NCBI GenBank assembly: GCA_029880625.1
Contig: JAOUOA010000125.1
Coordinates: 1 to 7,277 of the forward strand
Direction: 5' to 3'
DNA length: 7,277 nt
Origin: Spirochaetia bacterium
Lineage (GTDB): Bacteria; Spirochaetota; Leptospiria; Leptospirales; Leptonemataceae
Part shown: positions 5,610 to 7,277 of the stretch, in pieces
Layout of the letters: every line of letters starts with the position of its first letter
Position numbering within the stretch: position 1 is the stretch's first letter
Notes under the pieces: model-generated
What the model saw: the letters and a program-made list of their open reading frames with translations, nothing else
What the model was told of the DNA's origin: nothing
Database searches by the model: none
Translations under genes and position numbers: made by a program

Positions 5610-6890
5610 ATGAATCTTAAAAAATCTGAAGACCTTTTTCAGCGCGCCCTGTCTGTCATCCCCGGCGGCGTAAACAGTCCTGTAAGGGCATTCCGCTCCG
5701 TGGGCGGAACGCCTGTTTTTATGAAATCCGGAGACGGATGCAGGCTTACCGACGAAGACGGCAATTCGTATCTGGATTTCTGCAATTCCTGGGGGCCTTT
5801 AATTTCTGGCCACAGACATCCGGATATTATAAAAGCAATCCAGAACCAGTCCGAACTTGCACTGTCCTTCGGAACTCCCTGCGAAAATGAAGTCCTGCTT
5901 GCAGAATACATCATTGAAAATTTAAAAAAATCCGTACCTTCCGCAGAAAAGATCCGTTTTGTCAATTCAGGAACAGAAGCAGTAATGAGCGCACTTCGCC
6001 TGGCACGGGGATTTACCGGAAAAAATAAAATTATAAAATTTGACGGATGCTACCACGGCCATTCAGACAGCCTGCTGGTAAAAGCAGGTTCCGGGCTTGC
6101 CACTCTGGGAACGCCTGACTCTGCCGGAGTACCCGCATCCTATTCACAGGAAACCATTGTTCTTCCGCTGAACGACCCTTCTTCTCTGGAAAAAGCATTT
6201 GAAGAAAACAGAAATAATATTGCTGCCGTTATCATTGAGCCCGTCCCCGCCAATAACGGCCTTCTCATCCAGAGCCGTGATTTCCTCCAGTTCTTAAGAG
6301 ATCTCACATTAAAACATCAGTCCCTTTTGATTTTTGACGAGGTCATCAGCGGATTTCGCATTGGATTCGGCGGAGCGGCGGCCCATTACGGGATCACACC
6401 TGATCTCATGACATATGGAAAAATTATTGGAGGCGGGATGCCTGTAGGCGGATTTGCCGGAAGGTCAGAAATCTTTCAGCAGCTTGCCCCTGACGGACCT
6501 GTGTACCAGGCAGGAACTCTGAGCGGAAATCCAGTCGCCATGTCGGCAGGACTGGCCCAGCTGAAACTCTTAACGGAAGCGCATTACAGCCAGACATCGG
6601 CTCTTGCAGCAAGGATTGCAGATAAAATTAACGGAGCAAATCTGGAATGGAAGGCTGCTCAGATTGCTTCCATTTTCTGGCTATACAAAGGGAAAGAGGC
6701 TCCCCTGCGCGCAAACCAGATCAACCGAGATGCAATGACAGAATACGCAGCTCTTTTCCGTCACTGCATGGAAAACGGCTATTATATCGCCCCTTCTGGA
6801 TATGAAGTCGGTTTTGTCAGTTCCCCGATGACGGAAAAGGATGTTGACGGATTTTCAGAATGTGTTATATCATTTTTTCAATCACGCTGA
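5610..6890 (+). CDS. hemL: Glutamate-1-semialdehyde 2,1-aminomutase
   Basis: HemL is a PLP enzyme converting glutamate-1-semialdehyde, the HemA product, to 5-aminolevulinate in the cytoplasm. Its 426 residues match the usual length. Diagnostic segments: IPGGVNSPVRAFRSVGG (17-33), FVNSGTEAVMSALRLAR (117-133) for PLP phosphate and substrate binding, FDGCYHGHSDSLL (144-156), IFDEVISGFR (241-250) with the aspartate that contacts the PLP pyridine nitrogen, TYGKIIGGGMPVGGF (268-282) with Lys271 as the Schiff-base lysine, and GTLSGNP (302-308). All key residues appear intact. The gene starts 14 bases after hemC/D, with GGAG six bases before the ATG, and is followed four bases later by the putative kinase gene. 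hemB, which would use the product, is not adjacent, unlike the hemC/D-hemB-hemL order I recall for Leptospira. Confidence 0.97.
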   Translation: MNLKKSEDLFQRALSVIPGGVNSPVRAFRSVGGTPVFMKSGDGCRLTDEDGNSYLDFCNSWGPLISGHRHPDIIKAIQNQSELALSFGTPCENEVLLAEYIIENLKKSVPSAEKIRFVNSGTEAVMSALRLARGFTGKNKIIKFDGCYHGHSDSLLVKAGSGLATLGTPDSAGVPASYSQETIVLPLNDPSSLEKAFEENRNNIAAVIIEPVPANNGLLIQSRDFLQFLRDLTLKHQSLLIFDEVISGFRIGFGGAAAHYGITPDLMTYGKIIGGGMPVGGFAGRSEIFQQLAPDGPVYQAGTLSGNPVAMSAGLAQLKLLTEAHYSQTSALAARIADKINGANLEWKAAQIASIFWLYKGKEAPLRANQINRDAMTEYAALFRHCMENGYYIAPSGYEVGFVSSPMTEKDVDGFSECVISFFQSR

Positions 6891-6894
6891 AACA

Positions 6895-7277
6895 ATGCTC
6901 AAACGAAAAATCAAACGATTTCTGAAGTCCATCAAAGAAGATATTTCTCACGGACATGCTCTGATTGTATCGGGGATGCTTTTTTTAATTTTCGCACAGC
7001 TTACCTGGTGGCTTGTTTTTTTTGAAATCAATCAGAAAAAAAGCAGGGAACTTTTATCCAGATACCACAGCCTTTTCAATGATTCGTTTCAGGGAAAACT
7101 GAAAGTTGAAACATACAGTGATTTAATCAGCCTCAAGGACGGCGCTCCGGTAATTAAATCAGATATTGCCGATGCAATGCAGGAAGAGCATAAAAAGTAT
7201 CTGATCATGCTGATTTCGGAAACGACCTTTACTCTTCTTGTAATTTCCTACGGATCATTCAGAGTGATCCGTTCCAT
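6895..7277 (+). CDS. Two-helix membrane protein, probable sensor histidine kinase N-terminus, 3' partial
   Basis: The frame is open from the ATG at 6895 to the window end (127 complete codons). A basic N-terminus (MLKRKIKRFLKSIK) precedes a hydrophobic helix at about 22-44, a hydrophilic section of about 58 residues (45-102), and a second helix at about 103-123 ending in the positively charged RVIRS. This two-helix, small periplasmic loop plan is that of many sensor histidine kinases just before the dimerisation and catalytic domains, which would lie beyond the window. No HxE-type or ATP-binding motif is visible, so the kinase call rests on topology and context: it is four bases after hemL, where I recall Leptospira carrying the Hklep/Rrlep two-component pair, and the operon promoter holds the matching TGACA-N6-TGACA. 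No Shine-Dalgarno is evident, so translation probably depends on coupling to hemL; a GTG at 6862 is a weaker alternative start. Other two-helix membrane proteins are not excluded. Confidence 0.6.
   Translation, partial: MLKRKIKRFLKSIKEDISHGHALIVSGMLFLIFAQLTWWLVFFEINQKKSRELLSRYHSLFNDSFQGKLKVETYSDLISLKDGAPVIKSDIADAMQEEHKKYLIMLISETTFTLLVISYGSFRVIRS

Overview
The window looks like a spirochaete chromosome segment, most likely from Leptospira or a close relative in the Leptospiraceae. Three things point there: (a) a heme-biosynthesis operon hemA, fused hemC/hemD, hemL that runs straight into a two-transmembrane protein resembling the N-terminus of a sensor kinase; (b) a promoter-proximal TGACA-N6-TGACA element, which I recall as the recognition motif reported for the Leptospira biflexa heme-linked response regulator Rrlep; (c) moderate base composition (low-to-mid 40s % GC by eye, not counted). 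The assignment is inference; no rRNA or other phylogenetic marker is present.

Layout. Positions 1-660 (+) hold nearly all of a family 2 glycosyltransferase of the dolichyl-phosphate sugar synthase (ALG5/DPM1) type, cut at its N-terminus by the window edge and lacking the expected DxD-type motif. It converges, with a 2-base gap, on a ten-helix EamA/DMT-family transporter (663-1559, -). Upstream of the transporter on the same strand is a small single-domain globin (1617-2018, -) with a strong ribosome binding site and a good sigma-70-like promoter; globin and transporter may be co-transcribed.

A gene-free stretch (2019-2623) separates the globin from the divergent heme operon. Its hemA-proximal half is dense in candidate control signals, in order: a perfect 15-bp inverted repeat with a 4-base loop (2417-2450), a Fur-family-like 7-1-7 palindrome (2457-2471), a three-unit 11-bp tandem direct repeat containing TGACA-N6-TGACA (2491-2523), and an extended -10 promoter element (2528-2536).

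The heme operon follows: glutamyl-tRNA reductase (2624-3898), a fusion of hydroxymethylbilane synthase and uroporphyrinogen-III synthase (3895-5595), glutamate-1-semialdehyde aminomutase (5610-6890), then the 5' end of the putative sensor kinase (6895-7277, cut by the window end). Overlaps and gaps of -4, 14 and 4 bases indicate one transcript. Together the enzymes cover the C5 route from glutamyl-tRNA to 5-aminolevulinate (HemA, HemL) and from porphobilinogen to uroporphyrinogen III (HemC/D). HemB, the step joining these halves, is not in the window. The best candidate for something notable is the apparent regulatory loop: a kinase in the operon whose cognate regulator would bind the operon's own promoter, next to a possible iron-responsive site and a divergent globin gene.
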